A stretch of DNA of 64,000 nt from Longirhabdus pacifica. Lineage in GTDB: Bacteria; Bacillota; Bacilli; Paenibacillales; DSM-105158. Made by a program: the position numbers and the translations under genes. Location: positions 62,001 through 126,000 of the forward strand of contig NZ_QXJP01000005.1 of NCBI RefSeq assembly GCF_004115085.1, given 5' to 3'. Position 1 is the stretch's first letter. Every line of letters starts with the position of its first letter. A model generated the notes under the pieces. That model made no database searches. It was not told the origin of the DNA and was given only the letters and a program-made list of their open reading frames with translations. Shown here in pieces: positions 37,348-45,111 of the stretch.

Positions 37348-37560
37348 CTATTCATTGTAACTCGCATTTCGATTAAGATGGTTCACATAATCTGTCGCTT
37401 CTTTTTTTGCTGTTTCCACATGTGGCCAAGGATAAGAAGTGAAGATAGGGTTAGCATCGTTTAATTTCTTTACTTTACTAACGTAATTATCTTTGACTTG
37501 AAAAATTAGAATTTCGAATTGCTCATGTAAAGTAGATGTTTGTAGTAATTTTTCTTCCAT
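37348..37560 (-). CDS. Small hypothetical protein (70 aa)
   Basis: A 70-residue polar, mostly helical protein with no signal or membrane segment (MEEKLLQTSTLHEQFEIL...). A weak GAGG site lies about 13 bases before the ATG. I recognise no family. It sits between the AI-2E transporter gene and a copy of the dispersed repeat just ahead of cotJA. Confidence 0.45.
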   Translation of the reverse strand: MEEKLLQTSTLHEQFEILIFQVKDNYVSKVKKLNDANPIFTSYPWPHVETAKKEATDYVNHLNRNASYNE

Positions 37561-37610
37561 TTATTTATTTAAACCTCAATTCCTTTATCTTTTCTTATAA
37601 CTATATTTCT

Positions 37611-37656
37611 ATGTTAAGTTGAATGAACTTGTTTAACCAACTTATTACCATTATAC
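37611..37656 (+). repeat. Single copy of the dispersed hairpin repeat
   Basis: TTAAGTTGAATGAAC, a diverged middle, then CAACTTATTACCATT: the conserved core of the repeat found as arrays at 33292 and 61692. It lies upstream of cotJA. Confidence 0.7.
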
Positions 37657-37826
37657 AAGCTGTCTAACGGTTGTTCCACCACTTATTTTTGTCATCTTCC
37701 ATTGTAACCATCTATAGGCGTTTATCATATATTATCGTAAGACATTTTTCAACTCTATGTATGGAGGAAGTCATTGTTTTCTTCATGTATATTTTAACTT
37801 TATTAGTACTACAGGAGGGACATCCT

Positions 37827-38105
37827 ATGCATAAATATAGTTCGTACAAAACATACACGCCTTACATTAGCAAGTATGATCCATGTCCACCAATGAAGGT
37901 GAAATCATACAGCACACCGATTAACTTATATTTAGGTTTTCAACCAATGAATTTACCGCAGTACCAGGCTAGAGAAGCACTGCAAAAAGGGACACTATGG
38001 CCAGCGTTATATAGTCCGTATGAAAAAGTAAAAATGAGAAAGCCTTTGTTCTCAAAACCACAAACACAACCAGAATTACAACCAGAAGAGGAGGAGATGG
38101 ATTAA
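37827..38105 (+). CDS. cotJA: Spore coat-associated protein CotJA
   Basis: A 92-residue protein matching CotJA: a short N-terminus rich in Tyr, Lys and Ser, then the family core STPINLYLGFQPMNLPQYQA and REALQKGTLWPALYSPY. The ATG at 37827 has an ACAGGAGGG site at 6 bases; frames further upstream have no site. In B. subtilis cotJABC is made in the mother cell under sigma-E and the products are built into the inner coat. The stop abuts the cotJB start. The Glu-Pro-rich C-terminus is longer than in B. subtilis. Confidence 0.93.
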   Translation: MHKYSSYKTYTPYISKYDPCPPMKVKSYSTPINLYLGFQPMNLPQYQAREALQKGTLWPALYSPYEKVKMRKPLFSKPQTQPELQPEEEEMD

Positions 38106-38369
38106 ATGGCTGGCAAAAAGCAAGAAATGTATGATGAGCAGCTCTTACAATTGCAAGAAATTGATTTTGTGCTGTTAGAGCTAAATTTGTACTTGGATAC
38201 ACACCCAGGAGATATACAAGCGATTCAGCAATATAACCAGTTGGCGATGAAGCGAAAACAAATGCAAATGGAGTTTGAAGCTGCTTACGGCCCGTTGCTT
38301 CATTATGGGCAAAGTTATACCAAGTATCCTTTTCAATGGATAGAGAGTCCTTGGCCATGGCAGGTGTAG
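38106..38369 (+). CDS. cotJB: Spore coat protein CotJB
   Basis: An 87-residue helical protein of the CotJB family, with LLQLQEIDFVLLELNLYLDTH and the C-terminal aromatic YPFQWIESPWPWQV. It has GGAGGAGATGG as its ribosome site inside the end of cotJA, and starts right after the cotJA stop. It is needed with CotJC for assembly into the spore. Confidence 0.95.
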   Translation: MAGKKQEMYDEQLLQLQEIDFVLLELNLYLDTHPGDIQAIQQYNQLAMKRKQMQMEFEAAYGPLLHYGQSYTKYPFQWIESPWPWQV

Positions 38370-38446
38370 TGGAAGGAATGTAAGTTTTTTAAAAAGTGAG
38401 GGTATGGTTTCATTTATTATCGTTTGATCTGAAAGGGAGGATGAGG

Positions 38447-39016
38447 ATGTGGCTTTATGAAAAGAAATTGCAATATCCAGTAAAAGTAAGTAAGTGTGAT
38501 CCGATGATGGCTAAATACTTAATGGAGCAATACGGAGGAGCAGATGGTGAATTATCCGCAGCATTAAGATACTTAAATCAGCGTTATTCTATTCCGAATG
38601 AAGTGATTGGGTTACTGACGGATATAGGAACGGAGGAATTTTCTCACCTCGAGATGATTGCAACGATGATTTATAAGTTGACGAAAGATGCTACACCAGA
38701 ACAGTTAAAAGCAGCGGGATTAGGTGAGCATTACGTGATGCACGATCATGCGTTATATTATCAAAATTCCGCAGGTGATGCCTTTACTGCGACGTATTTG
38801 CAAGCAAAGGGTGATCCTATCGCCGACCTATATGAGGATATAGCGGCAGAAGAAAAAGCGAGAGCCACGTATCAATGGCTGATTGATATGACGGATGATG
38901 TAGATTTGCAAGATGGATTGAAGTTTTTACGTGAAAGAGAAATAGTACATTCTCAGCGCTTCCGTGAAGCAGTAGAGATTTTAAAGGTAGAGAGAGATAA
39001 GCAGAAGTTTTTCTGA
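38447..39016 (+). CDS. cotJC: Spore coat manganese catalase-like protein CotJC
   Basis: A 189-residue member of the manganese-catalase family. The ferritin-like four-helix core shows the metal ligands in GADGELSAALRYL, EEFSHLEM, EDIAAEEKARATY and EIVHSQRF. AAGGGAGG at 38432-38440 fixes the ATG at 38447 rather than 38396. CotJC is a spore coat protein with a likely role against peroxide. It ends the cotJ operon; its terminator at 39092 lies in a 100-bp direct repeat. Confidence 0.94.
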   Translation: MWLYEKKLQYPVKVSKCDPMMAKYLMEQYGGADGELSAALRYLNQRYSIPNEVIGLLTDIGTEEFSHLEMIATMIYKLTKDATPEQLKAAGLGEHYVMHDHALYYQNSAGDAFTATYLQAKGDPIADLYEDIAAEEKARATYQWLIDMTDDVDLQDGLKFLREREIVHSQRFREAVEILKVERDKQKFF

Positions 39017-39026
39017 TAGTGTAGTT

Positions 39027-39126
39027 GGATAGCAGGAAGTAAGAACTGTATGAAGAGGGTTTGAAAGTAAGTTACAGTCAAGTTGCTTCACCGTACCGTG
39101 GTAGGTGCGGTTTTTTGTGTTTTTGA
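39027..39126 (+). repeat. 100-bp direct repeat, left copy (includes cotJ terminator)
   Basis: From GGATAGCAGGAAGTAAGAAC to the end of the terminator this stretch recurs at 41110-41209 with three mismatches that I can see. The similarity continues weakly for about 40 bases beyond. The two copies flank the subtilase and toxin remnants. Confidence 0.85.
39092..39120 (+). terminator. Terminator of the cotJ operon
   Basis: CCGTACC and GGTGCGG form a stem (one G-U pair) around GTGGTA, followed by six T residues. An identical copy lies in the right repeat (about 41175-41203). Confidence 0.85.
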
Positions 39127-39151
39127 AGTAAAAAAGAAGGAGAGCGTTTGA

Positions 39152-39397
39152 ATTAGAGATTTTGTAGCCCCAGGTGTTGATATAATCTCAACCACTAATG
39201 ATAATGGCTATCAAATAGTTGAGGGTTCCTCAATATCTACAGCCTATGTAACAGGGTTAGTATCTTTAATCATAAAAAATTATGAAGAATTTGGATTATC
39301 TCTCGATGATACTAATAGTTATGAAAAGATATATCAAGTTTTAAAAGAATACTCTGTGAGTTTGGGAGAAACATCTTTTTTGGAAACGGATTTATAA
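39152..39397 (+). pseudogene. C-terminal fragment of a subtilisin-family protease
   Basis: An open frame of 81 codons, entered from a stop codon with no start or ribosome site, reads DFVAPGVDIISTTND then EGSSISTAYVTGLVSLII. This is the subtilase segment with the catalytic serine (GTSMATPHVAG class; here GSSISTAYVTG), followed by a helical C-terminus. The Asp and His parts of the triad are missing, so it is a remnant. Subtilases sometimes lie beside secreted toxin genes, here in the same insert. Confidence 0.75.
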
Positions 39398-39419
39398 AAT
39401 TTGATACGGATGATTAGAC

Positions 39420-40280
39420 ATGATGAAAAATATTAAAAAGTATATATCTATGACACTTGTAATCGCATTACTTATGGTATTTATTCCTGATTTAGCTAAT
39501 GCAAAAACGGAAGATGGAATAGCACGAATAACCAAGATGAATGATGAAGTTATAGAAGGATTTAAAGAAGTAGAGGTAAATGGACATAAAATAATATCTT
39601 ACCTTAAACTTGATAAGGTAGACGGTCATCATACAGCTAAAATTGAAAACATAGATGATGCAGGTCGAGTAATTATTACAGACTATAAGGTTAATATCGA
39701 TTATGCGATGCGAGATTTGTTTATAGAGACTTTTACAAATATTGACACTGGTGAAGTTATTCATTATAATACGAACGAATTCACTCCTTCTTGGGTCTGG
39801 GCTATTCCAATAGGAATTGCTGTCACTGCAGAAAAATTAGATGCACTTCTATTGGCCGGAACCGCTTTCGCTTATAAGGACACTATTTTTGTTAAAGGGG
39901 TAAGAGTTACACGAACATTAGAACAAAAGTCCAAAGAAAATTCCAAAGAAAAAAAACCAAAATATCATTTTCAGGCGATAATAAAAGAAGGATAATTATA
40001 GATTGGAAGTGCTTCAAATGGAAAACAAGCAAATAGCAGATTAAGAAACAATTTTTTAGTGGATTCTATACTGAATACTTCCCCACTGTCTGACGTATGG
40101 TCTGTTTCGAAAGATAAAGCAAAATCTCTCGCTTTTACAGCAGGTAACTTGAATACACCAGTAGGTCCAGAAGAGCATTCAGAAGACGAATTTGGAAATA
40201 AAAAACCAGGAAAATTTTGATATAATTATCATATTCATAATAGAACTGGAGGACATTCCTTTTTTGGTGATCCAGTATAA
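39420..40280 (+). pseudogene. Broken secreted toxin gene, SAR2788-like, with three in-frame stops
   Basis: The frame opens with a signal peptide (MMKNIKKYISMTLVIALLMV..., cleavage near ANA) and continues as an unknown region and a hydrophobic stretch (WAIPIGIAVTAEKLDALLLA) to a TAA at 39993. The same frame carries on after stops: EG-TAA-L-TAG-IGSASNGKQANSRL..., SDVWSVSKDKAKSLAF, VGPEEHSEDEFGNKKPGKF-TGA-YNYHIHNRTGGHSFFG, ending at 40280. The intervening text is clearly the C-terminal part of one protein (EGKLYIGSA and KFWYNYH expected). Each stop is one base from a sense codon (AAA, TAT, TGG). It resembles the SAR2788-type putative toxins of Firmicutes; that family assignment is from memory. 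An immunity-like gene follows. Confidence 0.7.
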
Positions 40281-40302
40281 AAATGATAAGGCGGTTAGAT
40301 AG

Positions 40303-40749
40303 ATGAAGCGTTCAATAAGATCAGACTTTAAAAAGTTGATACAAGTATTACAATCTGAATTTAAAGCGGTAGAAATGGATCATACCAAGGATGAGTATAT
40401 ATTACGTCGGTATGTATTACTTGAGGATCATGAGGCAGAAAGACATTCAGTTCATAAAGATTATAAATACATGAAGTGTTTCAAAATAGAAGATCCAGTA
40501 GTATTAGATGAACTTTTTACCGCAGAAGAGAAAGAAGAAAACGAAAAAGTTAAACATTCTACAGCAAATTATCCTACTAATAAGTATGATACCACTCCTC
40601 CTTATATAAAGAATATGCTAAGTAAGGTATCCTACGGAGAAATGCTCGTTATTTTTTTTGGTAGTGATGATGGAGAGCATGTTGATAATATGACTACTCA
40701 AGGTGGTAGTAGAATATTACTTTCAAAATTATCTAAAATGAACTCTTAA
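40303..40749 (+). CDS. Putative immunity protein for the broken toxin
   Basis: A 148-residue cytoplasmic, charged protein with no signal peptide (MKRSIRSDFKKLIQVLQSEF...). It starts 22 bases after the end of the toxin remnant; the ribosome site is weak (AAGGCGG). A decayed second copy follows at 40800-41110. Tandem duplicates of a small cytosolic gene right behind a secreted toxin are characteristic of immunity genes. No domain is recognised, and the role is inferred from position alone. Confidence 0.55.
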   Translation: MKRSIRSDFKKLIQVLQSEFKAVEMDHTKDEYILRRYVLLEDHEAERHSVHKDYKYMKCFKIEDPVVLDELFTAEEKEENEKVKHSTANYPTNKYDTTPPYIKNMLSKVSYGEMLVIFFGSDDGEHVDNMTTQGGSRILLSKLSKMNS

Positions 40750-40755
40750 CTGCTT

Positions 40756-40785
40756 AACGCCCCCTTATGGGGCGTTTTTAGTTGT
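40756..40785 (+). terminator. Terminator after the immunity-like gene
   Basis: ACGCCCC and GGGGCGT form a stem around CTTAT, followed by TTTTTAG. The tail GGGGCGTTTTTAGTTGTGA is also found after the terminator at 22804. Confidence 0.85.
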
Positions 40786-40799
40786 GAGAAAAAAAGCCA

Positions 40800-41110
40800 C
40801 TCTAATATAGCGATACAATCTGAATTTAAAGCATAGAAATGGATCATACGAAGGATGACTATATATTAGATCGGAATATATTACTTGAGGATGATGAGGC
40901 AGAAAGACATTCAGTTCATAAAGATTATAAATACATGAAGTGCTTTAAAATAGAAGATCCAGTTGTATTAAATGAACTTTTTTAGCAAAACAGAAAGCAG
41001 AAAAGTAAAAAATCAAAAAATCTTACAAATATGATACCACTCCTCCTTATATAAAGGATATGCTAAGAAAGGTATCTTGCGGAGAGATACTCGTTATTTT
41101 TTTGGCAGTG
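40800..41110 (+). pseudogene. Degenerate second copy of the immunity-like gene
   Basis: Long stretches match the intact gene at 40303-40749, for example HDEDDEAERHSVHKDYKYMK-type sequence and YDTTPPYIKDMLRKVSCGE. A frameshift after EFKA, an early TAG after NELF and a lost C-terminus show it is dead. It runs into the right copy of the 100-bp repeat. Confidence 0.8.
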
Positions 41111-41209
41111 GATAGCAGGAAGTAAGAACTGTATGAAGAGGGTTTGAAAGTAAGTTGCAGTTAAATTGCTTCACCGTACCGTGGTAGGTGCGGTTTTTTG
41201 TGTTTTTTA
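41110..41209 (+). repeat. 100-bp direct repeat, right copy
   Basis: Repeat of 39027-39126, including the cotJ terminator. No coding sequence of cotJC precedes it here, so it is a duplicated intergenic segment. The region 41210-41359 to the holin-like gene shows no further gene. Confidence 0.85.
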
Positions 41210-41359
41210 AAATTTGAATAAAGAAGAAAGAGACAGTTTGAATTAGAAATAACAATAAAAATAGGTGACAAAAAGCCGTAAAAAATGTGTCTCGTTACTA
41301 TCATATATGAGAGAAAAATATGAATAGAAATTAAACAAAATGAAAGGAGAGTAATTCAT

Positions 41360-41602
41360 ATGTTAGATTTTCAAGTATATGATATTGCCCTATTGCCCGT
41401 AATCATAGGATTAGTGAGTATATTGAAAAGTTTAGGATTGCCTGAAAAATACGCGCCGTTGGTGGCTATAGCGTTAGGTGTACCTATAGGATTGTTCTAT
41501 GTATCTCCAGCAGATATAGGACAGGGCGTTTTAGTAGGTATCACGTTAGGTCTTGCAGCTAGTGGGTTGTATAGCGGAACTAAACATGTAGCCAGAAAGT
41601 AA
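41360..41602 (+). CDS. Phage holin-like membrane protein
   Basis: An 80-residue protein with two or three hydrophobic segments and a basic tail (YSGTKHVARK). The layout, with LLPVIIGLVSILKSLGLPEK, LVAIALGVPIGLFYVS and GQGVLVGITLGLAASGLYSG, matches small holins of Firmicutes phages. AAAGGAGAG precedes the ATG. No endolysin gene follows: the next genes are on the other strand, so it is an orphan. A truncated copy of its 3' end lies at 42820-42947. Confidence 0.75.
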   Translation: MLDFQVYDIALLPVIIGLVSILKSLGLPEKYAPLVAIALGVPIGLFYVSPADIGQGVLVGITLGLAASGLYSGTKHVARK

Positions 41603-41606
41603 GGGA

Positions 41607-41632
41607 GGGGGCGTAATGCCCCTTTTTTGGTT
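41607..41632 (+). terminator. Terminator of the holin-like gene
   Basis: GGGGGCG and a matching CGCCCC-like TGCCCC arm around TAA, followed by TTTTTT (GGGGGCGTAATGCCCCTTTTTT). The same sequence follows the truncated holin copy at 42950. Confidence 0.85.
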
Positions 41633-41902
41633 TCATTTTGAGTTTTGTAATTTTACAGTTTTAAGTAAAACAATTAAAGAAGTTAAGATTGTTATAGTGC
41701 CTGCAATAAAAAAAATAGTTGCGTATTTAGGAATATCCTTTGTAAGTACAGTGTCGTTTATTTCAAAAAATAAAAAAGTAATACCTATTCCATCTCCGTC
41801 AACATTGTCTCCAATTGACCACAGTTGAAGTCCTTTGATTAGCATCAAAACTCCTATAAAAAGAATTGAAATTGGAACAATGAAGCGATTTATTGTTTTC
41901 AT
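41633..41902 (-). CDS. Small membrane protein (89 aa), unknown
   Basis: An 89-residue protein with two membrane segments (about residues 8-27 and 60-82) and a polar extracytoplasmic or cytoplasmic loop between them (NVDGDGIGIT). GCAGGAGGATC precedes the ATG, so translation should be strong. No family is recognised. It faces the holin-like gene tail to tail and shares its terminator region. Confidence 0.65.
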   Translation of the reverse strand: MKTINRFIVPISILFIGVLMLIKGLQLWSIGDNVDGDGIGITFLFFEINDTVLTKDIPKYATIFFIAGTITILTSLIVLLKTVKLQNSK

Positions 41903-41999
41903 TTGTAGATCCTCCTGCAGGCTGAAACTCTCATGTAATATTTAAATGTAATTTATTTCTGATATATCTTTTATCTGGAATAACAAAAAAGGGCCCTAC

Positions 42000-42036
42000 A
42001 TGGACGCTCACAGGAAGGTGCTTTCTCACCCGTACA
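42000..42036 (-). terminator. Terminator of the 42063-42506 gene
   Basis: On the minus strand GGGTGAGAAAGCACC and a following GTAGGGCCCTTTTTT form paired structures ending in T residues. The pattern GGGTGAGAA..CACCTTCC.GTGA.CGTCC also precedes the terminator at 22804. Confidence 0.55.
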
Positions 42037-42062
42037 TAAATTCTATCAGATATAACTGCTCC

Positions 42063-42506
42063 TTATTGAGGGTCACCACTTATAACTTCCATTAGATTAT
42101 TTATTACTTCTTCATCGATTGGATTCTCAGAGAGCTTTTTTACATACTCAGAAATAATATGATTCTCTTTAATATCCCCTTCATTAAATAGAATCAAACT
42201 CCTTGAATACGTTAATAAAGACCAAGCATAATTGGCAACAGGATAGTATTCATCGAAATATGAAGTATGTCCAGAAAGAATTGCAGCTTGACTTGAAAAC
42301 TCCATGACCAAAGCATATGAATAATCGTCAAATGTGTAGTTCTCTATTGTCTTAGATAAATGCTTTAAGTTTCTTTTGAAACTTGAATCTAAAGTTGCTA
42401 TACCTTTATCGTAGTGATCTATTTTTTTATCATAAAAATACACTGTGAATGTTAAAGATATTAATAAAATTATTATCCCTGCAATGATAACTTTATTCTT
42501 AATCAT
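42063..42506 (-). CDS. Membrane-anchored hypothetical protein
   Basis: A 147-residue protein with one N-terminal membrane segment (about residues 6-24) and a helical outside part, KIDHYDKGIATLDSSF... to NLMEVISGDPQ. The type is similar in build to the 190-residue protein at 48993-49565 (membrane anchor plus helical part), though I see no clear sequence match. Its ATG overlaps the stop of a broken upstream gene (TAAATG), so it was once translationally coupled to that gene and may have been its partner, for example an immunity protein. Confidence 0.6.
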   Translation of the reverse strand: MIKNKVIIAGIIILLISLTFTVYFYDKKIDHYDKGIATLDSSFKRNLKHLSKTIENYTFDDYSYALVMEFSSQAAILSGHTSYFDEYYPVANYAWSLLTYSRSLILFNEGDIKENHIISEYVKKLSENPIDEEVINNLMEVISGDPQ

Positions 42507-42683
42507 TTATCTACCCCACCTACCATGAATGTAAGCATGTCCTACAATCGGATTCAGGAATATGTTTTCATGACTATATGAAATTAATACTCCCCAAGGA
42601 ATACTAACAGATGGAGTAATAATAGTTCTACTGGTTAGATGAACATAATTAGACCATGTATCAGCATAATCACGGTGCTTACG
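42507..42683 (-). pseudogene. C-terminal fragment of an unknown gene
   Basis: On the minus strand about 58 codons without a start read HRDYADTWSNYVHLTSRTI, then VSIPWGVLISYSHENIF and IVGHAYIHGRWGR. The stop overlaps the start of the membrane protein gene. The coding text looks like the C-terminus of a secreted toxin or enzyme, but the family is not recognised. It is cut off at its 5' side where the holin fragment begins. Confidence 0.5.
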
Positions 42684-42819
42684 TTATGCAATTAGTAAAA
42701 AATTACTATATTTTTTATTATTTTAAAATATGTAATCTTGCAAAATAACTTAATGATTATAGCAATAACAAAAATATATGACAATACATTTTATTATATA
42801 AATTTTACCAACTCTTATT

Positions 42820-42947
42820 CACTCTCTATCATCATCGGGATAATAAATGCGCCTAATGATATAGTGCAAGGTGTTTTAGTAGGAATCACGTTAGGTCTTG
42901 CAGGAATTGGACTATACTGTGGAACAAAACATGTAGTGAGGAAGTAG
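42820..42947 (+). pseudogene. Truncated holin-like gene, 3' end
   Basis: The frame DIVQGVLVGITLGLAGIGLY, ending CGTKHVVRK, repeats the last 33 residues of the holin at 41360-41602 almost exactly, and the same terminator follows. The first half is replaced by unrelated AT-rich sequence. It is a remnant of a duplication. Confidence 0.8.
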
Positions 42948-42949
42948 AA

Positions 42950-42976
42950 GGAAGGGGCGTAATGCCCCTTTTTAGT
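42950..42976 (+). terminator. Terminator of the truncated holin copy
   Basis: GGGGCGTAATGCCCCTTTTT, the same hairpin as at 41607. It also lies at the convergent end of the ankyrin gene. Confidence 0.8.
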
Positions 42977-44798
42977 TGTTGTCTTCTTCGTTTTCTAACA
43001 ATTTGACAATATCATCATGTCCCCATTTTCTAGCAATGTCTAAAGCTGTTTTACCTTCATTCGTTTTTAACGAAATGTCTGCATCTTCATCTAATAAAAT
43101 TTCAACAATTTCAGTTTCACCACGGAAAGCTGCTTGCATAAGCGCTGTTTGTCCAAATTCACTTTGTATGTTTATATCTGCTTCAGCTTCGATTAATGCA
43201 TGTAAAACATCAGGATTTCCTTCCCATGCTGCATCCATAAGCGCCGTGAATCCATAGTTATTTTGTATGTTTACGTTTGCGTGTGTATCTAGTAATAGTT
43301 TTACAATATCTATATTGTCTGCTGCATACATAAGTGCAGTGCGTCCATCATTATTTGTTAAGTTGACATCCGTACCTGCATCTAATAAAATTTTCACAAT
43401 ATCGGTGGGTCCATATATGATTGCCCGCATAAGCACTGTGAATCCATCGTTATCTACTAAATTAACATCTGCATTTGCGTCAATTAATGTCTGTACCATA
43501 TCTGTATACCCATATTCTGCTGCTAGTATAAGCGCTGTTCTTCCATTCATATTTACTAATCTTGAATTTGCTTCTTCATTCAATAAAAGATGTACAATAT
43601 CTTTGTACCCATACCGTGCTGCTTTTAAGTGAGCTGTTTCTTCACTGTGATATGTTAAGTTTACATTTGCTTTTGCATCTAGTAATTGCTTTACAACAGC
43701 AGTATGTTCATAAGCCACGGCTAATATGAGCGCTGTGAATCCATTGTTGTATGCTAAGTTTACATCTGCACCTTTATCTAATAAAATCTTTACAATATCA
43801 ATGTAACCATACTTTGCTGCAACAATTAAAGGGCTAGCGCCGTATCTACTCACCTGATTTATATCCGCTCCAGACTCTATTAGAAACTGCAACGATTCTT
43901 TATTATACATAGCAGCTACTGTTAACAATGTTTCCCCTTCTGTAGCTACGTAATTAAGATTATATCCACTTTCCACCAATATCTTTAGTGCTTGCATATC
44001 CTCATTTACTATTGCCTTGACCCCTGCATAAAACATTTCATCAGCAGAATCAATAGTTGGATTCGCTTCAAAAAGTAGATTTGCTATCTCTTTATTTCCA
44101 GTATAAATGGCTATATCTAATGCCCTTTGTTCGTATGTTGATCTTACATCTAAATTAGCCTCTGCTTTTAACAACATTTTAACTATTTCCACATTCATAT
44201 TTAAAATTGCCTCAATCAAAGGAGGATTTTCATATGTTAAATGCTCATCCACATCCACTTCATCTGCTATATAGTGCTTTACTAAGCTAGCCATTTCACT
44301 TTGGATCGCTCTTACCATCGAGGTATTAGTTAGGATATTTGCTGTATTGGTTTCCGCATTGTACGTTACCTTAGCTCCGAATGCTTCACTAAAAAAGCGA
44401 AGTGGAACGTATACGTGTTCATCTTTTAATTGAGGAGCGGTAGCTAATATTACTTCCATATCATCGACATAGGCTTTAGTTTCGTTAATCTGTAATTTCA
44501 ACACATTTTCATTTAATATTACCGTTACCATTTGTGTTGCATCATCCCATTGATATAATATAAAATCATTCCATTTTAAATCTAAATAACTCCCCTGTAG
44601 AGAATTCTTAAATGCATCCATCATATCAAGCAATGGTATTAAAGCTGCGCCATTTTGCAAAATGGCAGGATTTGATAGCTTGATGTTTTGACCGTTCAAC
44701 TGTACGTTAATTCCTTCCTCTGCAGAAACAATCTGTAATCCTGTAAAGATCGAAAATAAAATGGTTAGACTTAATGTTAATGATCTTAGTTTATTCAT
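42972..44798 (-). CDS. Secreted ankyrin-repeat protein with copper-amine-oxidase-N-like stalk domain
   Basis: A 608-residue exported protein starting at ATG 44798 (AGAGGTG upstream). A signal peptide (MNKLRSLTLSLTILFSIFTG..., cleavage near VSA) is followed by a domain of about 120 residues that resembles the copper-amine-oxidase N-terminal-like wall-associated domain (VPLRFFSEAFGAKVTYN). About 13 ankyrin repeats then run to the end, many with the full GxTALxxAAxxGxxxIVxxLL consensus. Ankyrin proteins that are secreted are uncommon outside intracellular bacteria. It is divergent from the secreted ubiquitin-like gene. A near-identical fragment of its last repeats lies at 45744-46091. Confidence 0.88.
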   Translation of the reverse strand: MNKLRSLTLSLTILFSIFTGLQIVSAEEGINVQLNGQNIKLSNPAILQNGAALIPLLDMMDAFKNSLQGSYLDLKWNDFILYQWDDATQMVTVILNENVLKLQINETKAYVDDMEVILATAPQLKDEHVYVPLRFFSEAFGAKVTYNAETNTANILTNTSMVRAIQSEMASLVKHYIADEVDVDEHLTYENPPLIEAILNMNVEIVKMLLKAEANLDVRSTYEQRALDIAIYTGNKEIANLLFEANPTIDSADEMFYAGVKAIVNEDMQALKILVESGYNLNYVATEGETLLTVAAMYNKESLQFLIESGADINQVSRYGASPLIVAAKYGYIDIVKILLDKGADVNLAYNNGFTALILAVAYEHTAVVKQLLDAKANVNLTYHSEETAHLKAARYGYKDIVHLLLNEEANSRLVNMNGRTALILAAEYGYTDMVQTLIDANADVNLVDNDGFTVLMRAIIYGPTDIVKILLDAGTDVNLTNNDGRTALMYAADNIDIVKLLLDTHANVNIQNNYGFTALMDAAWEGNPDVLHALIEAEADINIQSEFGQTALMQAAFRGETEIVEILLDEDADISLKTNEGKTALDIARKWGHDDIVKLLENEEDNN

Positions 44799-44971
44799 CT
44801 CTACACCTCTATTATAGCAATTTAATAATAACATTAAAATTTTAATTAAAAGTTTAACTATAGTATCTCATATTATACCGATCATATACAATAGCTTTAA
44901 TTTAAATCATATGTACACAGAATCTTTAAGCCAGACCGTAAAGTTGTAGTTTGTAAAATATAAATCTATAT

Positions 44972-45040
44972 TTGACTTTTATTTTACTCTATGTTATATT
45001 TTTGTTTAATTTTAATTATTCAATTAATAAATTAAACAAA
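44972..45040 (+). promoter_or_regulatory. Promoter and inverted repeat ahead of the ubiquitin-like gene
   Basis: TTGACT (44972-44977) and TATATT (44995-45000) with a 17-base spacer make a strong sigma-A promoter. TTTGTTTAATTT (45001-45012) and AAATTAAACAAA (45029-45040) form a perfect 12-bp inverted repeat that starts at the promoter edge, a natural operator position. The gene starts 72 bases further on. The divergent ankyrin gene begins at 44798. Confidence 0.6.
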
Positions 45041-45111
45041 AATATAAATGAGGAAAGGGGGAATTTACATTAGATTTGATTCAGAATTAAAATAAAAAGG
45101 AGAAATATAAT

